DNA of 64,000 nt. Origin: Pseudolactococcus insecticola (lineage in GTDB: Bacteria > Bacillota > Bacilli > Lactobacillales > Streptococcaceae). Below, one piece after another: positions 53,333 to 62,174 of this stretch (position 1 is the stretch's first letter; each line of letters begins with the position of its first letter). A program made the translations under genes and the position numbers. The notes below the pieces were generated by a model. It saw nothing but the letters and a program-made list of their open reading frames with translations. It was not told the DNA's origin and ran no database searches. Location of the stretch: the NCBI RefSeq assembly GCF_011170065.1, contig NZ_BLLH01000003.1:62001-126000 (forward strand), in the 5' to 3' direction.

Positions 53333-53803
53333 TCAATATCTAGGATAAGCAAAAAACTCTGTTTCAACCAGCTTTTTCACACCTTCATCAAAGGCTTCTT
53401 GATCAAATGTGCCCGTAAATTCACTTTCGTCAGAAGCTAAAAAGTCCATCAGAGCGTCAAGTTCATTATCCGCTGTTTCTTGCAAAAAGGCGACAACATA
53501 CTGGATATATTCTTTTGACAAGCCTTTTTTGGGCGCATATGGAAAGCTTGCCAAGTAATCGTCTGCTTGGATTTTTGATTTTTCAGGGTTATAAAAGACA
53601 ACCGCATCTTCAAACGAGATGTTCTCGCTCGACGCCTCATCGTCATTTTCAGTGTCAGTGACTGCAACACCTGGGTTTTCAACATCTATCAGATAAAAAA
53701 CTTCTACGGCGTGGTTTTTCTTATCCCAATTTATCTCATAATCATAACTAAACTGCTGCGTCAAGGCCTCATCCAAAACATCTAAAAAGCCGAATTTTGA
53801 CAT
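53333..53803 (-). CDS. DUF3013 family protein
   Basis: A 156-residue acidic cytoplasmic protein: KFGFLDVLDEALTQQFSYDYEINWDKKNHAVEVFY start typical of the streptococcal/lactococcal DUF3013 family, no membrane segment, no recognisable catalytic motif. Divergent from rarA. Function unknown. Confidence 0.78.
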   Translation of the reverse strand: MSKFGFLDVLDEALTQQFSYDYEINWDKKNHAVEVFYLIDVENPGVAVTDTENDDEASSENISFEDAVVFYNPEKSKIQADDYLASFPYAPKKGLSKEYIQYVVAFLQETADNELDALMDFLASDESEFTGTFDQEAFDEGVKKLVETEFFAYPRY

Positions 53804-53865
53804 AATTTCTCCTTTGGTAAAAAATGTTATAATATAAGTATAGCATTTTTTTAAGGAGTATGAAA

Positions 53866-55122
53866 ATGAAAGAAAATTTGGCGCGGCGATTGCGGCCGCA
53901 AACGATTGATGACATCATCGGCCAGCGCCATTTGGTCGGTGAGGGCAAGATTATTCGGCGCATGGTTGAGACAAAACTCCTGAGCTCAATGATTCTCTAC
54001 GGCCCACCAGGAATAGGCAAAACGTCGATTGCATCAGCAATTGCAGGCACTGCTGACATGGCCTTTCGGACATTTAACGCAACATCTGACAAGAAAACAA
54101 AACTCCAAGAAATTGCAGAAGAAGCAAAGTTTTCAGGTCAGCTCGTCTTGCTACTTGACGAGATTCACCGGCTTGACAAACCTAAGCAAGATTTTCTTTT
54201 ACCCTTGCTTGAAAATGGTGAAATCATCTTGATTGGGGCGACGACTGAAAATCCTTACTTTAGCGTTGTGCCCGCCATCAGAAGTCGGGTTCAGATTTTT
54301 GAGCTGAAACCCCTGACGCCTGACGACATTGCGGTGGCGGCTGAACGCGCCATTTCTGACCATAAAAATGGCTTTGACTTTGACGTGATTTTAGATGAGG
54401 ATGCCAAACAATTTCTCATCCACTCGACAAATGGTGATGTGCGTGCAGCGCTAAACTCGCTCGAACTCGCAGTTTTATCAAGCTCTGAGCACCATGTAAC
54501 ACTCTCTGATATGGAAAATTCGCTACAAAAATCTGCTGCGACATTTGACAAGGATGGCGATGCCCACTACGACTTGCTCTCGGCACTACAAAAGTCCATC
54601 CGTGGCTCTGACGTCAACGCCGCCTTACACTATGCGGCGCGCTTGATTGAAGGTGGCGACTTGCAGAGTCTTGCGAGACGCCTGATCGTCATTTCTTATG
54701 AGGACATCGGCCTTGCAAACCCTGATGCCAGCGCACGAACCGTGACTGCTGTCTCTGCTGCCGAGCGGATCGGTTTTCCAGAGGCGCGGATTCCTTTGGC
54801 AAATGTTGTGGTCGACCTTGCACTTTCGCCCAAGTCAAATGCTGCCTATGCCGCTATGGACGATGCTATTTCTGATCTCCATCAGCACGGCGCACTTGAT
54901 ATGCCCGCACATTTGCAAGATGGTCACTATGCCGGCGCACAAAAACTCGGCCGCGCTGTGAATTACCAGTATCCGCACAACTTTCCAGGTCACTGGGTCG
55001 ACCAACAATATCTGCCTGATAAGCTAAAAAATGTTCAGTATTTTCACTCTGATGGCTTGGGCAAATACGAACGCGCCCTGCAAATGCGACTCGACGAAAT
55101 CAATAAATATAAAAAAGGTTAA
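53866..55122 (+). CDS. rarA: Replication-associated recombination protein RarA (MgsA)
   Basis: A 418-residue AAA+ ATPase acting at stalled replication forks: RPQTIDDIIGQRHLVG, Walker A GPPGIGKTSIA, Walker B LLLDEIHRL, sensor ATTENPYF, and the tetramerisation C-terminus with PNNFPGHW-like PHNFPGHWVDQQYLP. I choose the second ATG (53866): AAGGAG is 7 bases before it but only one base before the ATG at 53860. Two unknown genes follow in the same direction. Confidence 0.94.
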   Translation: MKENLARRLRPQTIDDIIGQRHLVGEGKIIRRMVETKLLSSMILYGPPGIGKTSIASAIAGTADMAFRTFNATSDKKTKLQEIAEEAKFSGQLVLLLDEIHRLDKPKQDFLLPLLENGEIILIGATTENPYFSVVPAIRSRVQIFELKPLTPDDIAVAAERAISDHKNGFDFDVILDEDAKQFLIHSTNGDVRAALNSLELAVLSSSEHHVTLSDMENSLQKSAATFDKDGDAHYDLLSALQKSIRGSDVNAALHYAARLIEGGDLQSLARRLIVISYEDIGLANPDASARTVTAVSAAERIGFPEARIPLANVVVDLALSPKSNAAYAAMDDAISDLHQHGALDMPAHLQDGHYAGAQKLGRAVNYQYPHNFPGHWVDQQYLPDKLKNVQYFHSDGLGKYERALQMRLDEINKYKKG

Positions 55123-55125
55123 TCT

Positions 55126-55896
55126 ATGACTGATAAATTATTAGACGCCAAAACGCGTCTCGAAGCTGCCAATCAAGAAATGTCGAAAGCCTCATCCGAA
55201 ATCAAAGTCGCCTTGGACGTCCTCAACGAATCTGAAAAAAATAAAGCTGCAGCAAAACGCGACTTTGAAGCCAAAACGCAAGCCTATTCTCTCGCCATTC
55301 AGGCGGCGGATAAGATTCGTGCGCAGGATGTCATCACTGAAACAGAAATCATCGCCGCAGATAACACGCTAAGCCATGCAAAAACAGCCTATGACGCCGC
55401 AAAACAACTATTAGACAACGAAAATGCTACTGGCCAATATGCCTTTCGCAAGGTCATCATGGCACAAGCCGCTTATGACCTCGCCAAACTAGACTTTGAC
55501 TCAGCTGAGTATGACTATCACCGAGTTTTGCGGGAGCGAAAAATGCCGATTATGGGTCAGGAGGCGCTTGATTTTATTGCAACTGCTGACGTCCCTAAAA
55601 CACCGACACAAGCGACAACTGATGAACCATCTCTTGACTTTCTCATGTCTTTCATAAAGCAGAATCCTCTGCCAGACTATGCTGAAGATGATGACCATGA
55701 CGAAGTTGCTACTACTCCGTTTGAAAAATCAGATGAAACACCGACAAGACTGCAAGTCATTGACCCTGTCTCAGGTCTTTCCTATGACCCTTCAACGCCA
55801 TTTGAGGATCGTCCTGCTGTTGAGGTAGAACCACCCAAAAAAGGGCATATCACCTGGGATTTTATCCCCAAACAAAAAGAAAGTGAGCAAAAATGA
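55126..55896 (+). CDS. Uncharacterised coiled-coil protein downstream of rarA
   Basis: A 256-residue soluble protein I do not recognise. Residues 1-150 are Ala/Lys/Glu/Asp-rich and strongly helical with heptad character (KTRLEAANQEMSKASSEIKV...), predicting a coiled coil; residues 160-256 are acidic and proline-containing, without motif. It begins 3 bases after the rarA stop and overlaps the next gene by four bases (ATGA), so all three are one operon. Confidence 0.7.
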   Translation: MTDKLLDAKTRLEAANQEMSKASSEIKVALDVLNESEKNKAAAKRDFEAKTQAYSLAIQAADKIRAQDVITETEIIAADNTLSHAKTAYDAAKQLLDNENATGQYAFRKVIMAQAAYDLAKLDFDSAEYDYHRVLRERKMPIMGQEALDFIATADVPKTPTQATTDEPSLDFLMSFIKQNPLPDYAEDDDHDEVATTPFEKSDETPTRLQVIDPVSGLSYDPSTPFEDRPAVEVEPPKKGHITWDFIPKQKESEQK

Positions 55897-56084
55897 CAAG
55901 AGAAGAAATGGAAAAACGCATCCGAACAGAGCTCAATCTACCACATTTTAAGGCGCAGATTGACGACAGTCTCAACTATACCGAGGACGACTATCAAGAA
56001 TTCAAACGCAACCTTGTCAACTACTATAAAGACTACGTCCAAGATATCGACACCGACTTTCAAGGCGGACTTGACAATCGTTAA
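55893..56084 (+). CDS. Small uncharacterised protein
   Basis: A 63-residue, charged, helical protein (TREEMEKRIRTELNLPHF...YKDYVQDIDTDF) without a recognised family. Its ATG overlaps the stop of the coiled-coil gene, and GAGC lies upstream; coupling supports that it is real. Confidence 0.65.
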   Translation: MTREEMEKRIRTELNLPHFKAQIDDSLNYTEDDYQEFKRNLVNYYKDYVQDIDTDFQGGLDNR

Positions 56085-56094
56085 TCTAACAACA

Positions 56095-56127
56095 AAATAG
56101 CCTGACTTTTCGAAAAGTCAGGCTATT
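56095..56127. terminator. Bidirectional terminator between the rarA operon and acpP
   Basis: AATAGCCTGACTTTT / AAAAGTCAGGCTATT, a perfect 15-base stem with a 2-base centre (CG), between convergent genes. Confidence 0.9.
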
Positions 56128-56130
56128 ATT

Positions 56131-56373
56131 TTATGCAATTTTTTGGCTGATATAGTCAGAAACCTGACCAATCGTCAAAATGTGTTCTGCGTCTTCATCA
56201 GAGATTTCAATGCCAAACTCATCTTCAAGCGCCAGCGTGAACTCCATGATGCTGATCGAGTCAGCTTGCAAATCATCAACGATATTAGTTGACTCCGTAA
56301 TCGTCTCTGGATCAACATCCAGGCTCTCGACCAGTGTTGCTTTGATTTTGTTGAAAATTTCTGATTTAGTCAT
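56131..56373 (-). CDS. acpP: Acyl carrier protein
   Basis: An 80-residue acidic carrier: [35 protein letters not shown]. The phosphopantetheine Ser is in ADSIS, where ACPs usually read DSLD. It overlaps the plsX stop by 8 bases; the plsX-acpP pair supplies acyl chains for phospholipid synthesis. Because many lactic acid bacteria also carry another acpP in the fab cluster, this may be the second, PlsX-linked ACP. Confidence 0.9.
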   Translation of the reverse strand: MTKSEIFNKIKATLVESLDVDPETITESTNIVDDLQADSISIMEFTLALEDEFGIEISDEDAEHILTIGQVSDYISQKIA

Positions 56374-57382
56374 TTGCTACCCCATTTTCTGCGTTATAAT
56401 GCTGGACTAACTTCCCAACAACGTCTGTTTCAAGCATTTTGTGTGTTTGTTTGATTGTCGCAAAGATCGCATCTGCATTAGATGAGCCATGACTTTTGAC
56501 AACTGGCGCCTTGAGTCCGAAAAGTACCGCACCGCCTGCTTTTTCATAGTCAAGCGAGTCTTTAAGACTGTAAAGCGATTTTTTCATCAAAAGTGCGCCT
56601 AGTTTCGCACGCAGCCCGCCTTGATTGATGGCCGTCATCAGTTGTTTCATCAGATTTGATGCGGTGCCCTCGATAGATTTCAGGACAGCATTTCCAGTGA
56701 AACCGTCAGTGACTACAACGTCAGCGACACCACTCAGCAAATCACGCGCCTCAACGTTCCCAATGAAGTTAATGCTCGTATCTGCCGATAAAAGGTCGTA
56801 AGCTTCTTTTTGCAAAGGAGCACCTTTGCTGGCTTCTGAACCATTGTTCAAAAGTCCGATGCGTGGTGACTTGATGCCTCTGACGTTTGAGGCATAGAAA
56901 GAGCCTAAAACAGCAAAGTTATGCAGGTGGCGTGCCGTATTTTCAGCGTTAGCCCCGAGATCCAGCATATCAAAACCAGCACCGTCAGCCGTGGGCATAG
57001 TGGACATGAGGCCTGGTCGATCAACCTGCTTAATCCGCCCGACAACAAAGATACCACTCGCTAAAAGCGCACCCGTATTGCCTGCAGAGATGAGTGCGTC
57101 GGCTTCGCCATTTTTGACAGCAGTGGCTGCCATGACCATGCTGGCTGACTTTTTCTTGCGGATGGCCTTGACCGGATCTGCCTCGCCAGAGTCAATCTTA
57201 TCAGGCGTGTGCACAATCGTGATATTGGTCTCATCGCTTAGGTAGGCGCGGATTTTTTCCTCGTCACCAAACAAGATAAACTCAGTATCCGAAAAAGCAG
57301 CCTGTGCCTGCTTGACCCCTTCGACAACGGATTTGGGTGCAAAATCGCCACCCATCGCATCAATTGCTAGTTTCTTTTTCAT
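56366..57382 (-). CDS. plsX: Phosphate acyltransferase PlsX
   Basis: A 338-residue enzyme making acyl-phosphate from acyl-[69 protein letters not shown] and [13 protein letters not shown]. All family blocks are intact. Confidence 0.95.
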   Translation of the reverse strand: MKKKLAIDAMGGDFAPKSVVEGVKQAQAAFSDTEFILFGDEEKIRAYLSDETNITIVHTPDKIDSGEADPVKAIRKKKSASMVMAATAVKNGEADALISAGNTGALLASGIFVVGRIKQVDRPGLMSTMPTADGAGFDMLDLGANAENTARHLHNFAVLGSFYASNVRGIKSPRIGLLNNGSEASKGAPLQKEAYDLLSADTSINFIGNVEARDLLSGVADVVVTDGFTGNAVLKSIEGTASNLMKQLMTAINQGGLRAKLGALLMKKSLYSLKDSLDYEKAGGAVLFGLKAPVVKSHGSSNADAIFATIKQTHKMLETDVVGKLVQHYNAENGVAND

Positions 57383-57445
57383 TCTAATAATATACCATAT
57401 TTTTCGGTTTTTTTCAATTTCATGACAAATAGATAACGATTTTTA

Positions 57446-58246
57446 CTATATGAGATGCGTTTCCAGATAACTCAGAACGGCAGCATCTTTATGATGACCG
57501 ATGATATCGTCAGAAATGGCTTTAATCTCATCGCGTGCGTTAGCTGTTGCGATAGCGTGTCCAGCATAGTCCAGCATCTCAAGGTCATTGAGATTGTCGC
57601 CAAAAGCCGTGATGTCAGAAGGCGTAAGCGTAAACTTTTCAGCGATATGCCTAAGCCCCGTCGCCTTGCTGATTCCTTCAGGAATGATGTCAATCGACTC
57701 AAACCCAGTCGTCACCGCACGAACACCAGCGACTTGCGCGTTGACCCAGGCTTCTCCCTCGAGTACTTTTTCAGCCGAAAAATTCACGGTCAGCTTGAGG
57801 ATATCGTCGGTCACGCCAGAAAAGTCAGGTAGCTCCTGAACATTTTCATAGTAAAAATTCGCCTTTTTCTTATAATAGTCGCTTGCTGTCTCAAAGATAT
57901 AAGACCCCTGCGCACCGCTCAGCAAAACCGCGTCACCCTTGATGTAGTCTGAGTTTCTAACCACATCTACGATCTCTAAAACCTTGTCAAATGGCATCTG
58001 TTCCTCAAACAAGACCTTACCTTGATACTTAACGATACCACCATTTTCCGCCACAAACACGATCCGATCAGAAAAGTCGGCAAACATAGCCTCTAGCGCC
58101 AAAAGCTGACGCCCAGACGCGGCCGCAAACAAAGTATCCTGCTCTGCCAATCGATCAAGCAATCGCGCAAAACGCACCTTGTCATAATCACCCTTATCAT
58201 CTAAAAAAGTCCCGTCCATGTCCGTCGCTACTAATTTTTTTATCAT
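57446..58246 (-). CDS. Cof-type HAD phosphatase
   Basis: A 266-residue HAD-IIB hydrolase: KLVATDMDGTFLDDKGDY (nucleophile DxD), LAAASGRQ-like FAAASGRQLLALE, VAENGGIVKYQG, and ITAFGDNLNDLEMLDYAGHAIATANA. Such proteins remove phosphate from sugar phosphates or FMN-like metabolites; the substrate is unknown. Confidence 0.87.
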   Translation of the reverse strand: MIKKLVATDMDGTFLDDKGDYDKVRFARLLDRLAEQDTLFAAASGRQLLALEAMFADFSDRIVFVAENGGIVKYQGKVLFEEQMPFDKVLEIVDVVRNSDYIKGDAVLLSGAQGSYIFETASDYYKKKANFYYENVQELPDFSGVTDDILKLTVNFSAEKVLEGEAWVNAQVAGVRAVTTGFESIDIIPEGISKATGLRHIAEKFTLTPSDITAFGDNLNDLEMLDYAGHAIATANARDEIKAISDDIIGHHKDAAVLSYLETHLI

Positions 58247-58332
58247 GGTTTTATTATAACACCTTTGGCGTGAGTTTGGCTGAAAATGAGGTTTTTTGGG
58301 GAAACAATGATAGCCTAATTAACTGATAACAA

Positions 58333-58366
58333 AAAAAAGCAAACTCACTGTGGCGTTTACTTTTTC
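58333..58366 (-). terminator. Terminator of the repeat-module protein gene
   Basis: Minus-strand AAGTAAAC / GTTTGCTT with an inner extension and a strong U-run. Confidence 0.78.
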
Positions 58367-58380
58367 TGTTATTGTCCAAC

Positions 58381-59343
58381 TTAATAATAATCAATCAATG
58401 CTGGAGTAGAGATTGTTGCGTAAGTTATTTTCGCATTTGCTTTTTTGACTGCATCTGTCGTACCTACGATACCACTACCGCCAACTAGCTTAGAAGCACT
58501 GGATTCAAAACGAATAATAATAGGTACATAACCAGCGGGACAATCAACCTTTTCAAGCGTGACAATGCTCGTGTTAAGATCTATTGTTGCGCCATTTGAT
58601 AATTTGGCCGTTATTTGGCCATTTGGTAATTTTGTCAAGCCGCTATTTGCCAAAACAGGATTAATTAAAGTGACCGACTTTACAGGTAATCCAAGTAATT
58701 TCTCAGCTTGTGCAAGCGTTGCACCACCTTTGTTTACATAGTTACCATTTGGAGATTTCAGACCTGTGTTACCGCTATTATTCAAAATTTTCGTAAGAAC
58801 GATATTCCATTTTTGTGTTGCAGTATTTGGTATCATTGCATACCAGGCAACGTTTTCGTTTTTCCAGCCCGCTTTAACGAGTGACGCTTGTTCTGCTGGA
58901 TTGAGCGTATAGTTGTGACTACCTGCTTTAGCATTTGGATTATATGCACGGTAGACGGCTAATTCTTTTTTGGATTTACTGTTCTGTTGTGCGTACTCTG
59001 ATGAGTACCAGCCGATGCCTTCGTATTTCCAGCCGGCTTTGATGAGGCTATTTTTTTCAGCCGCATTCATCGTGTAGTGGTGATCGCCAGCGTTTTTGTT
59101 GTACATACGATAGACCGGTGCGTCTGATTTTCCAGGTGCTATCCAGCCAAGGCCTTCGTATTTCCAACCAGCTTTCACTAAGCCATCACGCTCAGCAGTT
59201 GATGCTGTGTAAAAATGCTCACCCGAGTTAGGATTGTAAACACGATACATGTTCACCCAGTTTGCGCTGTCCTGAGCATGTGCAACCGTCGTTGCGCCTG
59301 CCGCACCAAACAGCAGCGCCAATGCAATAAGTAGTTTCTTCAT
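58381..59343 (-). CDS. Secreted protein with three-unit repeat module, promoter in a tetranucleotide tract
   Basis: A 320-residue secreted protein: signal peptide to about 23 (VAHAQDSA); three repeats (about 32-168: YNPNSGEHFYT, YNKNAGDHHYT, YNPNAKAGSHNYT) of the DUF5648 type also seen in the two wall enzymes near 51 kb; and a C-terminal domain (about 175-320) I do not recognise (TLAQAEKLLGLPVKSV start). No catalytic motif. The promoter spacer consists of TAGA repeats (see separate entry), suggesting variable expression. The neighbour at 59474 has the same architecture. Confidence 0.8.
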   Translation of the reverse strand: MKKLLIALALLFGAAGATTVAHAQDSANWVNMYRVYNPNSGEHFYTASTAERDGLVKAGWKYEGLGWIAPGKSDAPVYRMYNKNAGDHHYTMNAAEKNSLIKAGWKYEGIGWYSSEYAQQNSKSKKELAVYRAYNPNAKAGSHNYTLNPAEQASLVKAGWKNENVAWYAMIPNTATQKWNIVLTKILNNSGNTGLKSPNGNYVNKGGATLAQAEKLLGLPVKSVTLINPVLANSGLTKLPNGQITAKLSNGATIDLNTSIVTLEKVDCPAGYVPIIIRFESSASKLVGGSGIVGTTDAVKKANAKITYATISTPALIDYY

Positions 59344-59396
59344 AATTTTCCCTCTTATGAATTCTAAAATATTTAGCTTATAGTAAGCTATACTTT

Positions 59397-59429
59397 ATTA
59401 TAGATAGATAGATAGATAGATTTTGTCAA
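59397..59429 (-). promoter_or_regulatory. Promoter with repeat-filled spacer (TTGACA-N21-TATAAT)
   Basis: Minus strand: consensus TTGACA (59429-59424), 21-base spacer, consensus TATAAT (59402-59397). The spacer is AAA plus 4.5 TCTA/CTAT units. Both boxes are perfect but 4 bases too far apart. Confidence 0.65.
59401..59420. repeat. (TAGA)5 simple sequence repeat
   Basis: Five uninterrupted TAGA units, 58 bases before the start codon of the secreted protein gene and inside its promoter. Confidence 0.95.
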
Positions 59430-59430
59430 T

Positions 59431-59458
59431 AAAAAACTCGAAAAAATTCGAGTTTTTC
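59431..59458 (-). terminator. Terminator of the second repeat-module gene
   Basis: AAAAACTCGAA / TTCGAGTTTTT with a 4-base loop and U-run. Confidence 0.85.
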
Positions 59459-59473
59459 TTATATTTGTATTCA

Positions 59474-60340
59474 TTAGTCTAACGCGTTTGTGTTTGTTTC
59501 AGTCGGAACAAGTGTCAAGAATTTTTCAAAAATTTGACCGTCTTTTGCATCATCTGGTAGATCCCCTTGTTTGCCTGTCTCTAGATCGATAGAGGCGTCA
59601 TAAGAGTAAGTTGTCAAGATAACCGAGTTTGTGCCAACCGTCCCTATCGTCGCTTTTGAGATCAAGACATGGTAATTTCTGTTATTTGTAAAGACGCTTG
59701 AGCCCGTTGCTGCAAGTTCTTGGCCGATTGCTTTAGAGGCTTCGTCTAGGGTCGGTCCGCCAATCGTGTAACCATCTGCATTTTTAACAAAGCTTGTTGC
59801 GACTTTGTTAAAAGTGATAACGGTACTAAGTGGTGTCGCTGCATACCAACCAATGCCCTCATTGCGCCAGCCCAGACCAACTAAAACGCTTTGTTCCCCA
59901 CCGTTTAGTGTATAGTTGTGGCTACCTGCTTTTTTAGCATTTGCGTTATAGGCACGGTAAACGGGGGCAGTTTTCGTGTCTGAGCTATACCAGCCTATGC
60001 CTTCATAGCGCCAGCCAGCTTTTACAAGCATATCACGCTCCGCAGCAAGTGTTGTATAATGATGGTCACCAGCATTTTTATTGTACATCCGATAAACGGG
60101 TGTACTAGATTTTTGCGGTGCAACCCAGCCAATGCCTTCATAACGCCAGCCAAGTTTGACTAGGTTATTTCTCTCTGCAGTTGCACTTGTATAAAAGTGT
60201 TCTCCAGAGTTGGGATTGTAGACACGGTACATGATGTTAGTTGTTGGCGCACCTTTTGCGTCAACAGAGTCACTTGCATGTGCAATACTGCCTGCACCAG
60301 TCGCAAGTAATACTGCTAAAGTTAATAGGATTTTCTTCAT
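59474..60340 (-). CDS. Secreted protein with three-unit repeat module
   Basis: A 288-residue secreted protein: signal peptide to about 22 (IAHASDSV); repeats at about 36-172 (YNPNSGEHFYT, YNKNAGDHHYT, YNANAKKAGSHNYT, each closing GWRYEGIGW or GWRNEGIGW); C-terminal domain (about 175-288) unrecognised (PTLDEASKAIGQELAATGSS). A clear paralogue of the next gene downstream, though the C-terminal parts have diverged strongly. AAGGAGG-type ribosome binding site and a TATAAT lie upstream. Confidence 0.8.
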   Translation of the reverse strand: MKKILLTLAVLLATGAGSIAHASDSVDAKGAPTTNIMYRVYNPNSGEHFYTSATAERNNLVKLGWRYEGIGWVAPQKSSTPVYRMYNKNAGDHHYTTLAAERDMLVKAGWRYEGIGWYSSDTKTAPVYRAYNANAKKAGSHNYTLNGGEQSVLVGLGWRNEGIGWYAATPLSTVITFNKVATSFVKNADGYTIGGPTLDEASKAIGQELAATGSSVFTNNRNYHVLISKATIGTVGTNSVILTTYSYDASIDLETGKQGDLPDDAKDGQIFEKFLTLVPTETNTNALD

Positions 60341-60409
60341 ATTATCTCCTCCTTGAGACCATTATATCAGAAAATCAGGCACTTCAACCATCTCTTGTGC
60401 TTTTATTAA

Positions 60410-60433
60410 CAAAAAAACGTCCAAAGACGTTTT
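60410..60433 (-). terminator. Terminator of the ABC-F gene
   Basis: AAAACGTC / GACGTTTT with a 4-base loop and U-run. Confidence 0.85.
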
Positions 60434-60443
60434 CAAAATCATG

Positions 60444-62066
60444 TTAATCAGCCCACAGTGCTTTGACTTTTGCTTGGACTTCTTCGTTATCCAGAAATTC
60501 GTCGTAGCTTTCGCCGATTCGGTCGATCACACCATTTTTTGAGATGACAACGATGTGATTTGAGATGGTTTGGATGAACTCGTGGTCATGACTGGCAAAC
60601 ATGAGGCTGCCTTGGTAGTTGGTCAAGCCTTCATTGAGTGATGAGATTGACTCCAAGTCCAAGTGATTGGTTGGATCGTCAAGGACGAGTACATTTGACT
60701 TGAGGAGCATGAGTTTGCTAAGCATGACGCGGACTTTTTCGCCACCAGACAGGACGCTGACGGACTTGTTGACCTCGTCGCCACTAAAGAGCATGCGACC
60801 TAAGAAACCGCGCAAAAAAGTATTATCATCTTCTTCTTTGCTTGCAAATTGGCGCAGCCAGTCAAGGATTGACTCGCCACCTGCAAAGTCCCGCGAGTTA
60901 TCTTTTGGCAGGTAGGCCTGGCTTGTCGTTACGCCCCATTTCACCTCGCCCGTATAGTCAATATCGCCCATGATTGCACGGATTAGCGCCGTTGTTTGGA
61001 TGTCATTTTGACCGATGAAGGCTGTCTTGTCGCCAGGATTCAGGATAAAGCTAATCTTGTCAATGATTACTTCGCCGTCAATCTCAACTGAAAGATTGTC
61101 AACTTTGAGAAGGTCATTTCCGATCTCACGATCAGGTTTGAAGTTGATAAATGGATATTTACGAGAAGATGGCACAATTTCGTCCAACTCGATTTTATCC
61201 AGCATTTTCTTACGCGATGTGGCTTGCTTAGATTTTGACGCATTGGCAGAAAAGCGTGCGATGAAATCTTGCAATTCTTTGATTTTTTCCTCAGACTTGC
61301 GGTTGGCGTCACCTTGGAGCTTGAGTGCGAGTTCTGACGATTCTTTCCAGAAGTCGTAGTTACCGACAAAAAGCTTGATTTTGCCAAAGTCGAGATCTGC
61401 CATGTGTGTACACACTTTGTTTAGAAAATGACGGTCATGGGAAACGACAATGACGGTATTTTCAAAGTTGATCAGAAACTCTTCAAGCCAGTTGATAGCC
61501 TGAATGTCGAGACCATTTGTCGGTTCATCAAGCAAAAGCACGTCAGGTTTACCAAACAGTGCCTTTGCGAGCAGGACTTTGACGTGTTCACCTGCTGTCA
61601 GATTGGCCATTTGTGTCGTTTGTTGATCTACCGTGATGCCTAGATTTTGCAGCAACGATGCGGCTTCCGAGTCAGCTTCGTACCCTCCCATCTCACCAAA
61701 CTGCGCTTCAAGTTCTGCCGCACGCATGAAATCATCATCCGTCGAGTCTGGATTCATGTAGATGGCGTCTTTTTCCTTGGCAATCTTCGCAAGACTGTCA
61801 TTACCTGACATGACGACGTCAAGTGGTGTTTGATCTTCATAGTCAAAGTGGTTCTGACGCAAGATACTCATCCGCTCATCAGGACCCATTGATGCGTGGC
61901 CCGTTGTCGGTTCAATATCTCCTGCTAAAATTTTCAGAAAAGTTGATTTTCCTGCACCGTTTGCCCCGATTAACCCATAACAGTTACCTGGCAAAAACTT
62001 AATATTTACATCATCAAACAGTTTTCGATCTGAAAACTGCAAACTAATATCACTTACTTGTAGCAT
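60444..62066 (-). CDS. ABC-F family ATPase (YkpA/YbiT-like)
   Basis: A 540-residue soluble protein with two ABC domains and no membrane part: first Walker A GANGAGKSTFLK (about 37-48) with degenerate signature NLTAGEHVKV, the inter-domain linker (about 235-300), second domain with GQNDIQTTALI in the Walker A position (G-x-N-x-x-x-T-T, the Lys is missing) and LSGGEKVRVMLSKLM. ABC-F proteins act on the ribosome as translation factors or antibiotic-resistance proteins. It resembles the YkpA/YbiT housekeeping branch. The altered second Walker A is notable. Confidence 0.87.
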   Translation of the reverse strand: MLQVSDISLQFSDRKLFDDVNIKFLPGNCYGLIGANGAGKSTFLKILAGDIEPTTGHASMGPDERMSILRQNHFDYEDQTPLDVVMSGNDSLAKIAKEKDAIYMNPDSTDDDFMRAAELEAQFGEMGGYEADSEAASLLQNLGITVDQQTTQMANLTAGEHVKVLLAKALFGKPDVLLLDEPTNGLDIQAINWLEEFLINFENTVIVVSHDRHFLNKVCTHMADLDFGKIKLFVGNYDFWKESSELALKLQGDANRKSEEKIKELQDFIARFSANASKSKQATSRKKMLDKIELDEIVPSSRKYPFINFKPDREIGNDLLKVDNLSVEIDGEVIIDKISFILNPGDKTAFIGQNDIQTTALIRAIMGDIDYTGEVKWGVTTSQAYLPKDNSRDFAGGESILDWLRQFASKEEDDNTFLRGFLGRMLFSGDEVNKSVSVLSGGEKVRVMLSKLMLLKSNVLVLDDPTNHLDLESISSLNEGLTNYQGSLMFASHDHEFIQTISNHIVVISKNGVIDRIGESYDEFLDNEEVQAKVKALWAD

Positions 62067-62129
62067 TATTTTCCTCTTATTATCTTCAATTTTACGTGTT
62101 ATTTCTATTTTAGCACAATTTTAAGTGAA

Positions 62130-62159
62130 ATAAAACCGCCTTTAAGCTAAATAAAGACG
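62130..62159 (-). terminator. Probable terminator of the VanZ-like gene
   Basis: Minus-strand GTCTTTA / TAAAGGC with a G-U pair, followed by GGTTTTATTT. Confidence 0.5.
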
Positions 62160-62174
62160 ATTTATCGTGACTAA

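Noticed and set aside
59401-59420. TAGA tract as part of a CRISPR or minisatellite
   Set aside because: Only five 4-base units without spacers; it is a simple repeat inside a promoter.
62130-62160. Two TTTAAG motifs (near 62120 and 62140) as another CiaR box
   Set aside because: The distance between them is far from N5 and no -10 box follows at 10 bases.
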